Shown piece after piece: positions 16,777 through 27,196 of a stretch of DNA of 64,000 nt (the stretch's first letter is position 1; each line of letters starts with the position of its first letter). The stretch lies in contig NZ_CP144212.1 in NCBI RefSeq assembly GCF_041378895.1, positions 1,969,501 through 2,033,500 of the forward strand. Direction: 5' to 3'. The translations under genes were made by a program, and so were the position numbers. This DNA is from Dechloromonas sp. ZY10. Lineage in GTDB: Bacteria; Pseudomonadota; Gammaproteobacteria; Burkholderiales; Rhodocyclaceae. The notes below the pieces were generated by a model. That model did no database searches, was not told where the DNA came from, and saw nothing but the letters and a program-made list of their open reading frames with translations.

Positions 16777-18107
16777 TGCCCAACTCACTCCTCGCCCGCA
16801 CCTTTTTGTTGCTGGCGCTACTCGCACTGCTGACCACGACGGCCTGGCTGTCACTCTTCCGCCACCTTGATGCCGAGCCCCGGGCTCGCGAGTCGGCGCA
16901 GCTCGCGGCGTCCACGGTCAACCTGATCCGGGCTGCCTTGTTCGCAGCCACTCCGGAAAAGCGCCCCGGACTGTTTGCCGAACTATCACAGCGCGAAGGT
17001 CTCCGCCTATTGCCAGCGGAACCCGGGGACCAGGTCGAGGCCATGCCAGAGGGTCGTTTCTTCCAGCTGCTGCAAGGCGAAATCAGCGCTCGCCTCGGCC
17101 CGCAAACCCGCATTGCAGCAGCTGTCGACGGCGTCCCGGGATTCTGGATCAGTTTCCGGCTTGACGAACAGGACGACGACGAATACTGGCTGGTCCTGCC
17201 CCGCGACCGCGCTCGTCGCGACTTCACCCGACAATGGCTGCTCTGGGGCCTGCTGGCTACCGGCCTGTCATTGGCAATTGCCTGGCTGATCGCCTCGCGG
17301 ATCAGCCGCCCACTCAAAGCCCTCGCGGCGTCGGCCCGCTTGGTCGGCAGCGGCCAGCAGCCGCCGCAACTGCCGGAAACCGGCGCTGAAGAATTACGCC
17401 AACTGGCAGCAGCGTTCAATGCCATGGCGGGTGATCTGGCCCGCCACGAAAAGGATCGCTCCGAAGTCCTCGCCGGAATTTCGCACGATCTGCGCACGCC
17501 GCTGACCCGGCTGCGGCTGGAAGCTGAAATGTCGATCGCCGACTCTGCAGCGCGCGACGCCGCCGTGGCTGACATCGCGCAAATGGAAACCGTAATTGCG
17601 CAGTTCATGGACTACGCCCGCTCGGAGGCCGGCGAAACTCCGTTTAGCTGCGCCCTCTCGCCGCTGCTGGCGACGCTGGTCAGTCAGCGACGGGCGCTCG
17701 GCCAGGATGTCCATGGCGAACTGGAGGAACTCCCTGCCTCCGCCCTGCGACCGCATGCCATTCTGCGCGCCGTTGCCAACCTGCTCGACAATGCCTGGAA
17801 ATATGCCCACGACAGCGATGGCCGGAGCAGCCGGATCGACTTGCTGGCGAACCTGCAGGCAGGGGAAATCAGGATCGAAGTCGCCGACCGTGGCCCGGGC
17901 ATTCCGGAGAGCGAGGTCGAACGCCTGAAGCGGCCGTTTACCCGACTGGAGGATGCACGCACCGACGCCCTCGGCGCCGGGCTCGGGCTGGCCATCGTCG
18001 AACGAGTGGCACGCCTGCACGGCGGCCGCCTGGAATTGCTGCCCCGCGCCGGAGGAGGCCTCCGAGCCCGCCTCTGCCTGCCCCTCCGCGAGACCGATTC
18101 AGGCTGA
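16776..18107 (+). CDS. envZ: EnvZ-like sensor histidine kinase
   Basis: 443 residues. TM1 lies near residues 5-27, a periplasmic region follows, and TM2 lies near 150-170 with a HAMP linker (SRISRPLKALAASARLV). The H-box is GISHDLRTPLTRLR, the N-box NLLDNAWKYA, and the G-boxes VADRGPGIPE and GAGLGLAIVERV. The ATG overlaps the ompR stop (TAATG). It converges with the HDOD gene after only ten bases. Confidence 0.9.
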   Translation: MPNSLLARTFLLLALLALLTTTAWLSLFRHLDAEPRARESAQLAASTVNLIRAALFAATPEKRPGLFAELSQREGLRLLPAEPGDQVEAMPEGRFFQLLQGEISARLGPQTRIAAAVDGVPGFWISFRLDEQDDDEYWLVLPRDRARRDFTRQWLLWGLLATGLSLAIAWLIASRISRPLKALAASARLVGSGQQPPQLPETGAEELRQLAAAFNAMAGDLARHEKDRSEVLAGISHDLRTPLTRLRLEAEMSIADSAARDAAVADIAQMETVIAQFMDYARSEAGETPFSCALSPLLATLVSQRRALGQDVHGELEELPASALRPHAILRAVANLLDNAWKYAHDSDGRSSRIDLLANLQAGEIRIEVADRGPGIPESEVERLKRPFTRLEDARTDALGAGLGLAIVERVARLHGGRLELLPRAGGGLRARLCLPLRETDSG

Positions 18108-18117
18108 GTTGCCGCGC

Positions 18118-18957
18118 TCAGGCCAGGGCGGCGCAGGTCTCTTCCATATCCTGCACGACCTGCGGCAGAATCGCGGCGATTTTGGCAGGCGTCATCGCCA
18201 ATCGCTGCCAGGCAGTCCGATCGACCGGCATCACCAGCTCCCGGCGAGCCCCGGACAGGCCCAACCCACGCGCCACGGCATCGGCTACATGAATCAAGTC
18301 GGCCAGTGAATCGGCGGTCGCTGCCGCCGGCGCATGATGGTCTGCCAGTGCAGCCCGCAGGCTCTCCGGGAAACGCCAGTTTTCGGCGAGCATGCCGCCC
18401 ACCGTAGCATGATCGATGCCAAGCAGGTCCCGCTCGGCCACCACCATGAAGCAGTCGTGCTGTTCGCGATAGGCCAGCGCCGCCGCCAGCTCGGCCGGAA
18501 AATTGGCGGCCAGCGCCAATTGCCCGAGATCGTGCAGGATGCCGCCAGTAAAAGCCATCTCCGGATTGCGTTCGCAACTTCTCGCCAGCGCCCTCGCCAC
18601 CAGACCGGTCGCCACGCCGTGCCGCAAATAGCCACGGAAGTCGAAGCCTGCGCAATGGTCAACCTTGAACAGTCCGGTTACACCGACCGCCAGGACCATG
18701 CTCCGCACGGCCCGGAAGCCGATCACGACCACGGCTTCGTTGATCGATGCAACCTTGCTCTGCAAACCGTAAAAAGATGAGTTGGCAACCCGCAGAACCC
18801 GCGCAGCCAGGCCCTGATCACGGCTGATCAGGCGGGCGATGGCACTGATATCGACATCTTCGTTGTCAAAGGAGGTCAGCAGTTCGGTCACGGCCGCCGG
18901 CAGGGACGGCAGCTGCTGCAAGCGAGCCAGGACCTGATCATTGCTCAGCAGATTCAT
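18118..18957 (-). CDS. HDOD-domain protein
   Basis: 279 residues occupied by one HDOD domain, a divergent HD-type helical domain that usually lacks phosphohydrolase residues. Signatures are LPSLPAAVTELL, SRDQGLAARVLRVANSSFYG, VIGFRAVRSMVLAVG and GGILHDLGQLAL. Such proteins act as signalling adaptors. It is the last gene of a five-gene minus-strand unit, and its start overlaps the preceding small gene by four bases. Confidence 0.88.
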   Translation of the reverse strand: MNLLSNDQVLARLQQLPSLPAAVTELLTSFDNEDVDISAIARLISRDQGLAARVLRVANSSFYGLQSKVASINEAVVVIGFRAVRSMVLAVGVTGLFKVDHCAGFDFRGYLRHGVATGLVARALARSCERNPEMAFTGGILHDLGQLALAANFPAELAAALAYREQHDCFMVVAERDLLGIDHATVGGMLAENWRFPESLRAALADHHAPAAATADSLADLIHVADAVARGLGLSGARRELVMPVDRTAWQRLAMTPAKIAAILPQVVQDMEETCAALA

Positions 18958-19271
18958 GGCTGATCCTTGAGAAATTCAAACAGGGTCTGGCGCAGCAGCT
19001 GGGTTTCCAGCCCTTCTCCGGCCAGTTTGAAGCGCTGCTCAAGTTCGGCGGCGATCCGCGCATGCCGGGCTTCGCGTTCTGCCGGATCTTCTTCGAGTTC
19101 GTATTCAACAACCACGGCAAGGACTTCGCGCCGGACCAGCGCAGCCAGCAAACCGGCATTCAATTCGGCGCCGAGCGGGACCAGCACCCGTCCTTGCGCA
19201 TCGCTGACATTTTCTGCCAGGATCATCCCGGGCACCGCCTCGGCCAGCGGCAATTCGCGTTTTTGCTTCAC
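18954..19271 (-). CDS. Small protein resembling the N-terminal domain of HD-GYP regulators
   Basis: 105 residues. LAEAVPGMILAENVSDAQGRVLVPLGAELN resembles the short beta-rich segment that precedes HD-GYP domains in c-di-GMP phosphodiesterases. Here it stands alone, followed by a charged helix. The gene overlaps both neighbours by four bases (GGDEF/EAL upstream, HDOD downstream), so all three are coupled. It may be a partner of the HDOD protein. Confidence 0.65.
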   Translation of the reverse strand: MKQKRELPLAEAVPGMILAENVSDAQGRVLVPLGAELNAGLLAALVRREVLAVVVEYELEEDPAEREARHARIAAELEQRFKLAGEGLETQLLRQTLFEFLKDQP

Positions 19272-22177
19272 CCTTTCAACTCCTCAAGCACCAACAGGCG
19301 ACCGCCTCCACTCCCAAGACGGAGCGGGTGCCAGCCGGCGAAAAATTGCCGCGCCCCCAAGTTGACCGTGGCACTGCCGTTCATATCAGCCAAGATCGGC
19401 ATGGTTTCAGCCAGAGGCAGGCCAATGCACAGACCGGACTCGCCGAGACACGCAAGCGCCCGGTCATTGGCCATGACCACCACGCCTTCATCGTCCACGC
19501 CCAAGACCGGCCACGGCAGCTGGCTGACAATGTCCTCAAGCAGGCGGGCAGCCTGACCGCCCTGCCCCTGCAAGCGACGATTTTCCTCAAGCAACTCGCG
19601 GCGTTCGTGCTCGACACGCAGCAACTGCCGTTCGGCCGCCTCGATTTCCTGTTGCAATTGCCGATGCTCATCTGCCAGATGACTCTGGCTCAGCGTTTCC
19701 TCAAGCAGGCTGCGCAAGGCGACCGGATCGAGCGGCACCGGCAGGATGCGCACACGCCCTGCCAGCGCGGGCCGGTTCAGTGCCGGCAAGGCCAGGCAAG
19801 CTGCATCGGCAAGCAGGAAACCATGACACTGGGCCTGGCTGTGAAATACTTCGTTGAGCAATGCCAAGGTGTCGTTACCTGGCATCGGAGCACCACAAAT
19901 CACCACCTCTGCCCGATTGCTGGACAGCCAGGCCGAGGCGGTCGCACAATCAGCCACCACCTCGACCCGATGGCCATCGCGGCGCAAGGCATCCAGGGTG
20001 TCACCGGGCGCGTCGACGGCAACAAAGAGCAGCAACGGCTCGCGCGTCGGCGACCGCAGCAGATTGCCGGGCAGGGCTTTGCCGGAACGCAGCAAATCGG
20101 CCATTTCATCAACCGGCAACGGTCGTGAAAAGAAATAGCCCTGGATCACATCGCACTGATGTGAAATCAGCAGCGCCAGCTGCTCGGCGGTTTCGACGCC
20201 TTCGGCCACCACCTGCAGCTTGAGATGGTGCGCCATGGTGATCACCGCCCGCGTGATCGAGGCATCATCGGCATCGGCGGCAATATCCTGAACAAAGGAA
20301 CGATCGACCTTGACCGTATCGAGGGGAAAGCGCTTGAGATACGCCAGGCTGGAGTAGCCGGTACCGAAATCGTCGAGCGACAAGGTCACGCCCATGGCCT
20401 TGAGTTCCCCCAGCAGCACCACCGCCGCATCGGCGTTTTGCATCAGCATGCTCTCGGTAATTTCAAGATCGAGCATTGCCGGTGGCAGTTCGCTATCGGC
20501 CAAGGCTTGCGCGACATCACGCAAGAGCGTATCCGATTCGAGCTGGCGCGCCGAAAGATTGACCGAAACGCTGGGCAACTCCAGCCCTTCGGCACGCCAG
20601 GCCAGCATTTGCCGGCAGGCCTCCTGCAGCACCCAGCGCCCGACTGGCAGGATCAGGCCGGTTTCTTCCAGCAAAGGGATGAACTGGTCGGGCGGCACCA
20701 GCCCGCGCCGGGGATTGCGCCAGCGGATCAGTGCTTCGGCACCGACAATACGACCACTGGTACAACAGGCCTTGGGCTGGTAGTAGAGCAGGAACTCCTG
20801 GTTGAGAATGGCATTGCGCAGATCGGTTTCCAGGTACAGCCGATTGCGCACATCGCTGTGCATCGACGGTGCGTAGGCCTGGTAGTTGTTGCGCCCCTGC
20901 TTCTTGGCCTGGCGCATTGCCGCCTCGGCATTGGTCAGCAGTTCGTGCGCATCCTTGCCGTCATCCGGAAAAAACGCGATGCCGATACTTGCGGTGGCAA
21001 AAACGTCCTGCCCCTTGACCCGAATCGGCTGGATCAGGGTTTCGATCACCCGACGGGCAACGATCCCGGCCTGCTCCATTTCCGAAACATCGGGCAAAAG
21101 CGCAGCAAAGACATCGCCGCCGATCCGCCCGAGCACGTCGGATTCGCGCACCGAACCGGACAGCCGCCCGGCGATCTGGCGCAGCAACTCGTCACCGGAA
21201 AAATGCCCGAGAGTCTGATTGAGCTCACGGAAATGGTCGATATCGACCAGCAGGACAGCCAATGGAAAATTCTTGCGCCGGGCCAGGGCGATCTGCTGCC
21301 GTGCCTGATCGTAAAACATCAGCTGGTTCGGCAAGGCAGTCAGCGAGTCGAAGTGGGCCAGGCGAATCTGATCGCTCGCTCCGACAAAGACTTCGGTCAC
21401 ATCAGTGGCGATGCCGCCGACACTATTCAGCTGGCCGCGCTCGTCATGTACCTCGAAGGTCCGTACGTGCAGCCAACGCAATTGTTCCCCCGGCCGCACA
21501 ATCCGGAAACGCTGATCGAGCCCGCCGTAGGGCCGTTCGGCCAATGCGCTGCGCAAGTCGGCCAGATCTTCGGGATGGACGTAGCGCAGGCCGTCTTCCG
21601 GATCGGCATATAAATCCTCGACCCGATGACCCCAAATCTGCTCGTAGGCCTGATTGACGAAGGTGACCTGGCCGCTGGCCACGTCGGTGAGCCAGTAACA
21701 CTCAGGGATATTCCGCGCGAGTTGCAGGAAGCGCGCCTCACTGCAATCGACCGGCTGATCGCGCCGGCATTTGAGCGGCAGACCGCACTCGCGCTCGACC
21801 ACGCCGAGCAGGCGGGCCGGATTGCTCTTGAGCACGAAATCGCACACCCCGCCGGCCAGCAGTTGCGCCGGCAATTCGCTCTGATCACGGTCGACGGTCA
21901 GCACCACCGGAATTTCAGGAGCCTGCTGGCGCAAAATCTGCAGCAAATCGGCCACATCGACGCCCGGCAAGCGCCCCGCCAGCAACGCAATCGCCCAAGG
22001 GCCGTTGGCCAGGGCCATCCGCAATTCATCGTCCGTGATCGCAAAACAGGACTCCAGGGCATAACCACGCCCCTGCAAGACCCGTAACAGGCGCTCGCCA
22101 TCCTTGCGGTCGGCCTCCAGCAACAAGATCCGTAAACCTGCCGTTGGCGACAAACCGAGTGATTCAATCTCCATCAA
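19268..22177 (-). CDS. Multidomain REC-PAS-GGDEF-EAL-REC-PAS signalling protein
   Basis: 969 residues. A receiver-like domain (about 14-130) is followed by a PAS/PAC (about 150-255). The GGDEF domain (about 270-430) has its signature changed to GGDVF, so cyclase activity is doubtful. The EAL domain (about 440-690) keeps EALIRW, NLSARQ, ITES, DDFGTGYSS, KVDRSF and EGVET, and should hydrolyse c-di-GMP. A second receiver-like region (about 700-820), a coiled coil and a terminal PAS-like domain follow; this long C-terminal extension is unusual. It sits 16 bases after ispF and overlaps the next gene. Confidence 0.9.
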   Translation of the reverse strand: MMEIESLGLSPTAGLRILLLEADRKDGERLLRVLQGRGYALESCFAITDDELRMALANGPWAIALLAGRLPGVDVADLLQILRQQAPEIPVVLTVDRDQSELPAQLLAGGVCDFVLKSNPARLLGVVERECGLPLKCRRDQPVDCSEARFLQLARNIPECYWLTDVASGQVTFVNQAYEQIWGHRVEDLYADPEDGLRYVHPEDLADLRSALAERPYGGLDQRFRIVRPGEQLRWLHVRTFEVHDERGQLNSVGGIATDVTEVFVGASDQIRLAHFDSLTALPNQLMFYDQARQQIALARRKNFPLAVLLVDIDHFRELNQTLGHFSGDELLRQIAGRLSGSVRESDVLGRIGGDVFAALLPDVSEMEQAGIVARRVIETLIQPIRVKGQDVFATASIGIAFFPDDGKDAHELLTNAEAAMRQAKKQGRNNYQAYAPSMHSDVRNRLYLETDLRNAILNQEFLLYYQPKACCTSGRIVGAEALIRWRNPRRGLVPPDQFIPLLEETGLILPVGRWVLQEACRQMLAWRAEGLELPSVSVNLSARQLESDTLLRDVAQALADSELPPAMLDLEITESMLMQNADAAVVLLGELKAMGVTLSLDDFGTGYSSLAYLKRFPLDTVKVDRSFVQDIAADADDASITRAVITMAHHLKLQVVAEGVETAEQLALLISHQCDVIQGYFFSRPLPVDEMADLLRSGKALPGNLLRSPTREPLLLFVAVDAPGDTLDALRRDGHRVEVVADCATASAWLSSNRAEVVICGAPMPGNDTLALLNEVFHSQAQCHGFLLADAACLALPALNRPALAGRVRILPVPLDPVALRSLLEETLSQSHLADEHRQLQQEIEAAERQLLRVEHERRELLEENRRLQGQGGQAARLLEDIVSQLPWPVLGVDDEGVVVMANDRALACLGESGLCIGLPLAETMPILADMNGSATVNLGARQFFAGWHPLRLGSGGGRLLVLEELKG

Positions 22178-22193
22178 ACACCCCTCCCAGGGT

Positions 22194-22676
22194 TCAGGGC
22201 CGGCGCTCGATCAGCACCACCGCCTGCGCTTCGATGGCCTCCTCGCGACCGAGATAGCCCAGTCGCTCGTTGGTCTTTCCCTTGATATTGACGCAATCCC
22301 GGGGCAAACCCAGGTCGCTCGCCAAATTGTCGACCATCGCCTGGGCAAAAGGTGCCAGCTTTGGCCGCTGCGCGATCAGGGTTGCATCGACATTCACCGG
22401 CTGCCAACCACGCTCGTGCAGCAAAGTCACTGCGGCCCGCAGCAAGACGCGACTGTCGGCCCCCTGATAACGCGGGTCGGTATCGGGAAAATGCCGACCG
22501 ATATCGCCTAGTGCAGCCGCCCCGAGCAGCGCATCGGTAACTGCGTGCAGCAGCGCATCGGCGTCGGAATGCCCGAGCAGGCCCGTGACATGCGGAATTT
22601 CGACGCCGCCGAGAATCAGCTTGCGCCCCTCGACCAGACGATGCACATCGTAACCCTGTCCCACCCGAAAATTCAT
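22194..22676 (-). CDS. ispF: 2-C-methyl-D-erythritol 2,4-cyclodiphosphate synthase
   Basis: 160 residues, full length. Metal-binding residues are in GQGYDVHRL (D and H) and the later [20 protein letters not shown]. It carries out the fifth step of the MEP isoprenoid pathway. It overlaps ispD by four bases. Confidence 0.97.
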   Translation of the reverse strand: MNFRVGQGYDVHRLVEGRKLILGGVEIPHVTGLLGHSDADALLHAVTDALLGAAALGDIGRHFPDTDPRYQGADSRVLLRAAVTLLHERGWQPVNVDATLIAQRPKLAPFAQAMVDNLASDLGLPRDCVNIKGKTNERLGYLGREEAIEAQAVVLIERRP

Positions 22677-23371
22677 TTGCGCCCCCGCAAGATCATCGCT
22701 GCCAGCACCAGATCGGCTGGATAAGTCACCTTGAGATTGGTCGAATCGCCGCGCACCAGACGTGGCGCCATACCATCCCCCTCGATCGCCCCGGCCTCAT
22801 CGGTCACTTCGCGACCGGCAGCACGGGCATTTTCCAGCGCCCGGCAGAGTCGACCGTAGCGGAACATCTGCGGCGTCTGTGCCTGCCACAAACCATCGCG
22901 CGGCTCAGTAGCTGCAACCCGTGCGGCGGCATCGGCCCGCTTCAGGGTATCGGCCACCGGCACGGCCAGAATGCCGCCAACCGGGTCGCTCGCCAGTTCG
23001 GCAAATAGCGCCTGCAGCATCGCCTGCGACAAACAGGGCCGGGCAGCGTCGTGCACCAGAATCCAGTCATCGTCGGCAGCCACCATTGCCGCCGCCTTGA
23101 GCCCGTTACCGACACTGGCCGCGCGGGTAGCCCCGCCGCAGCGCAGGGTCTCCAGCTTGCTGCCCAGTTCAGACCAGTCGTACTGCGACCACCAGTCGTC
23201 CTCCGGCGACAGCACTACCCACACCCGCTCGATCTCGGGACAAGTCACCAGAGTTTGCAAAGTGTGAAAAATCAACGGCCTGCCGAGCAGGTCGAGGTAT
23301 TGCTTGGGCTGCTCGGCACCGAAGCGCGAACCGCTGCCGGCAGCGGGAACAATTGCGAAATGACGTTGCAT
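22673..23371 (-). CDS. ispD: 2-C-methyl-D-erythritol 4-phosphate cytidylyltransferase
   Basis: 232 residues. The nucleotide-binding start [26 protein letters not shown] and the later [12 protein letters not shown] are diagnostic. It transfers CMP to MEP, the third step of the pathway. It is the first gene of the minus-strand unit that continues through ispF to the c-di-GMP genes. Confidence 0.96.
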   Translation of the reverse strand: MQRHFAIVPAAGSGSRFGAEQPKQYLDLLGRPLIFHTLQTLVTCPEIERVWVVLSPEDDWWSQYDWSELGSKLETLRCGGATRAASVGNGLKAAAMVAADDDWILVHDAARPCLSQAMLQALFAELASDPVGGILAVPVADTLKRADAAARVAATEPRDGLWQAQTPQMFRYGRLCRALENARAAGREVTDEAGAIEGDGMAPRLVRGDSTNLKVTYPADLVLAAMILRGRK

Positions 23372-23534
23372 CCAGTAATTTTACCCAAGAACACCGCCAA
23401 CAGAGGCTTTCGAGCAAGCAGCACCACACGGAATTGCCATTGGAATTAAGTGCTTACCCAATCGAAATACCCCCCGGAGCTGCACCCCGGGTAGCCGCCC
23501 CTTACTCCAAGCCAAGCGCAGGAACAGAGTCAAA

Positions 23535-24794
23535 ATGAGCTACGTCGCCCCTGAACTGGCCACCCCGGTTCTCGCCTTCTCCACCGCCCTCGGGATCGGC
23601 CTGCTGATCGGCATGGAGCGCGAACGCCGCCCCGATGCAGCAGCCGGCTTGCGCACCTTCGCGCTAGTATCGATGCTCGGCTGTCTTTTTGCGATGCTCG
23701 GCGAACGCGCCGGCGGTGGCCCATGGATGCTCGCCGTCGGACTGCTGGTGATCGCAGGCGCGATGATCGCGTCCAATTTCTCGACCCAGCAAGAAGAGCA
23801 ATATCGCGGCTTCACCTCCGAAGCCGCGATTGTCGTCACCTACGGCCTGGGCGCTGCCGTCTGGTACGGCTACTCGACGCTGGCGGTAATGCTGGCCATC
23901 GCCACCACCGTCCTGCTCTACTTCAAGGCCGAACTCAAACATATCAGCGAACGCACCACGCCCAAGGACATCAACTCGATCCTGCAATTCGGCGTGCTCT
24001 CGATGGTCATCCTGCCGATCCTGCCCAACGAAGACTTCGGCCCCTACGAAGCCTTCAACCCGCGTCAGGTGTGGTGGATGGTGGTCCTGATTTCCGGCCT
24101 GGCCCTGGCCGGTTACCTCGCCCTGCGCATCATCGGCGCCCGCCACGGCGCCGCAGTCCTCGGCATTTTTGGCGGTTTGGCGTCGTCGACCGCAACCACC
24201 ATGATGTTCTCGCGCCACGCCAGCGAACACCGTCACCTGGTACGGATGGCGGCAATCGTGATCCTGATCGCCAACGTGATGGTGATGATCCGGCTGTGGC
24301 TGGTTGCCGGCGTGGTTGCGCCGCAACTGGCGGGAAAGATCGCCACGGTTTTCGCCTGCGGCATCGTCCCGGGGGTATTGATGGCGCTCTATGGCTGGAA
24401 AATCCTTGCTGAAGCCGGCGAACTGCCGATGCCGGAAGTGAAGAACCCGACCGAACTGAAAACCGCCATTTCCTTCGGCCTGCTTTACGCCGGCGTACTG
24501 CTGGCCTCCGCCTGGCTGCAGGAAATTGCCGGCAACAGCGGCGTCTACATCGTCGCCCTCGCCTCCGGCCTGACTGACGCCGACGCCAGCGTGCTATCGA
24601 CGCTGCGGATGTTCAACCTGGAAAAAATCGCCGGCGGTGAAGCGGTGATCGCGGTCACCCTGGCGCTGATCGCCAACCTGATTTTCAAGATCGGACTGGT
24701 GATCTCGATCGGCGGCAGCGCGCTCGCCCGCCACGCCCTGCCCGGACTGCTGGCGATTGGCGCCGGGATGGGACTGGGCCTGCTGCTAGCCTGA
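23535..24794 (+). CDS. MgtC/SapB-DUF4010 family membrane protein
   Basis: 419 residues with about 11-12 hydrophobic segments. The N-terminal MgtC-like part (LGIGLLIGMERERRPDAAAGLRTFALVSMLGCL) is joined to a DUF4010 domain (about 180-400; GGLASSTATTMMFSRHA). The family is thought to be a transporter, but its substrate is not established. It is monocistronic and divergent from ispD. No special codon use is evident. Confidence 0.85.
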   Translation: MSYVAPELATPVLAFSTALGIGLLIGMERERRPDAAAGLRTFALVSMLGCLFAMLGERAGGGPWMLAVGLLVIAGAMIASNFSTQQEEQYRGFTSEAAIVVTYGLGAAVWYGYSTLAVMLAIATTVLLYFKAELKHISERTTPKDINSILQFGVLSMVILPILPNEDFGPYEAFNPRQVWWMVVLISGLALAGYLALRIIGARHGAAVLGIFGGLASSTATTMMFSRHASEHRHLVRMAAIVILIANVMVMIRLWLVAGVVAPQLAGKIATVFACGIVPGVLMALYGWKILAEAGELPMPEVKNPTELKTAISFGLLYAGVLLASAWLQEIAGNSGVYIVALASGLTDADASVLSTLRMFNLEKIAGGEAVIAVTLALIANLIFKIGLVISIGGSALARHALPGLLAIGAGMGLGLLLA

Positions 24795-24924
24795 GCACAA
24801 CGAGCCCCGCCACGCCCGACGGTACAAAACAAGCAGGTGTTCGGGCTCCCGACAACCGGGTACGCAGTGCTGCAGCGGCCCCGAGCGGAGAGCGACACGA
24901 CGGGGGCAAGCCGCACAAATAGAA

Positions 24925-24951
24925 ACGCCCGCAAGGCAATCTTGCGGGCGT
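24925..24951 (-). terminator. Intrinsic terminator of tRNA-Asn
   Basis: Eleven-base arms ACGCCCGCAAG and CTTGCGGGCGT with a five-base loop, followed on the minus strand by a T-rich stretch (TTCTATTT). It lies nine bases past the tRNA 3' end. Confidence 0.85.
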
Positions 24952-24959
24952 CTGAATTT

Positions 24960-25035
24960 TGGCTCCCCGACCTGGGCTCGAACCAGGGACCTACGGATTA
25001 ACAGTCCGGCGCTCTACCGACTGAGCTATCGGGGA
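24960..25035 (-). tRNA. tRNA-Asn (GTT)
   Basis: 76 nt including an encoded CCA. The seven-base acceptor stem TCCCCGA/TCGGGGA, D arm AGCTCAGTCGGTAGAGC, anticodon loop CTGTTAA with anticodon GTT, and T loop GGTTCGAGCCC are all present. It reads on the minus strand and has its own terminator. Confidence 0.97.
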
Positions 25036-25170
25036 ATCGAAGCCAGCATTATAGGAATCGCCCCAGGTAGCGTCAAGGGCTTTTACGGAAAATCACCCAG
25101 TCGGCGACAGGCCAGCGGCTGCGCCCCTCGCCGCCTGCCGGGCGAGCCGGTAGAATCCGCTGCCCGGCCA

Positions 25171-25184
25171 TTTTCACGGTCGAC
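25171..25184 (+). repeat. Iterated palindrome, partial copy in the parE leader
   Basis: TTTTCACGGTCGAC matches the left and central part of the repeated palindrome; the right half is lost. It lies 24 bases before the parE ATG. Confidence 0.6.
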
Positions 25185-25207
25185 TCCGTTTTTTTGTGAT
25201 TTTGCCC

Positions 25208-27169
<1,962 letters not shown>

Positions 27170-27196
27170 CCGGCTGTCCCTACTGGAGGAAGAACC

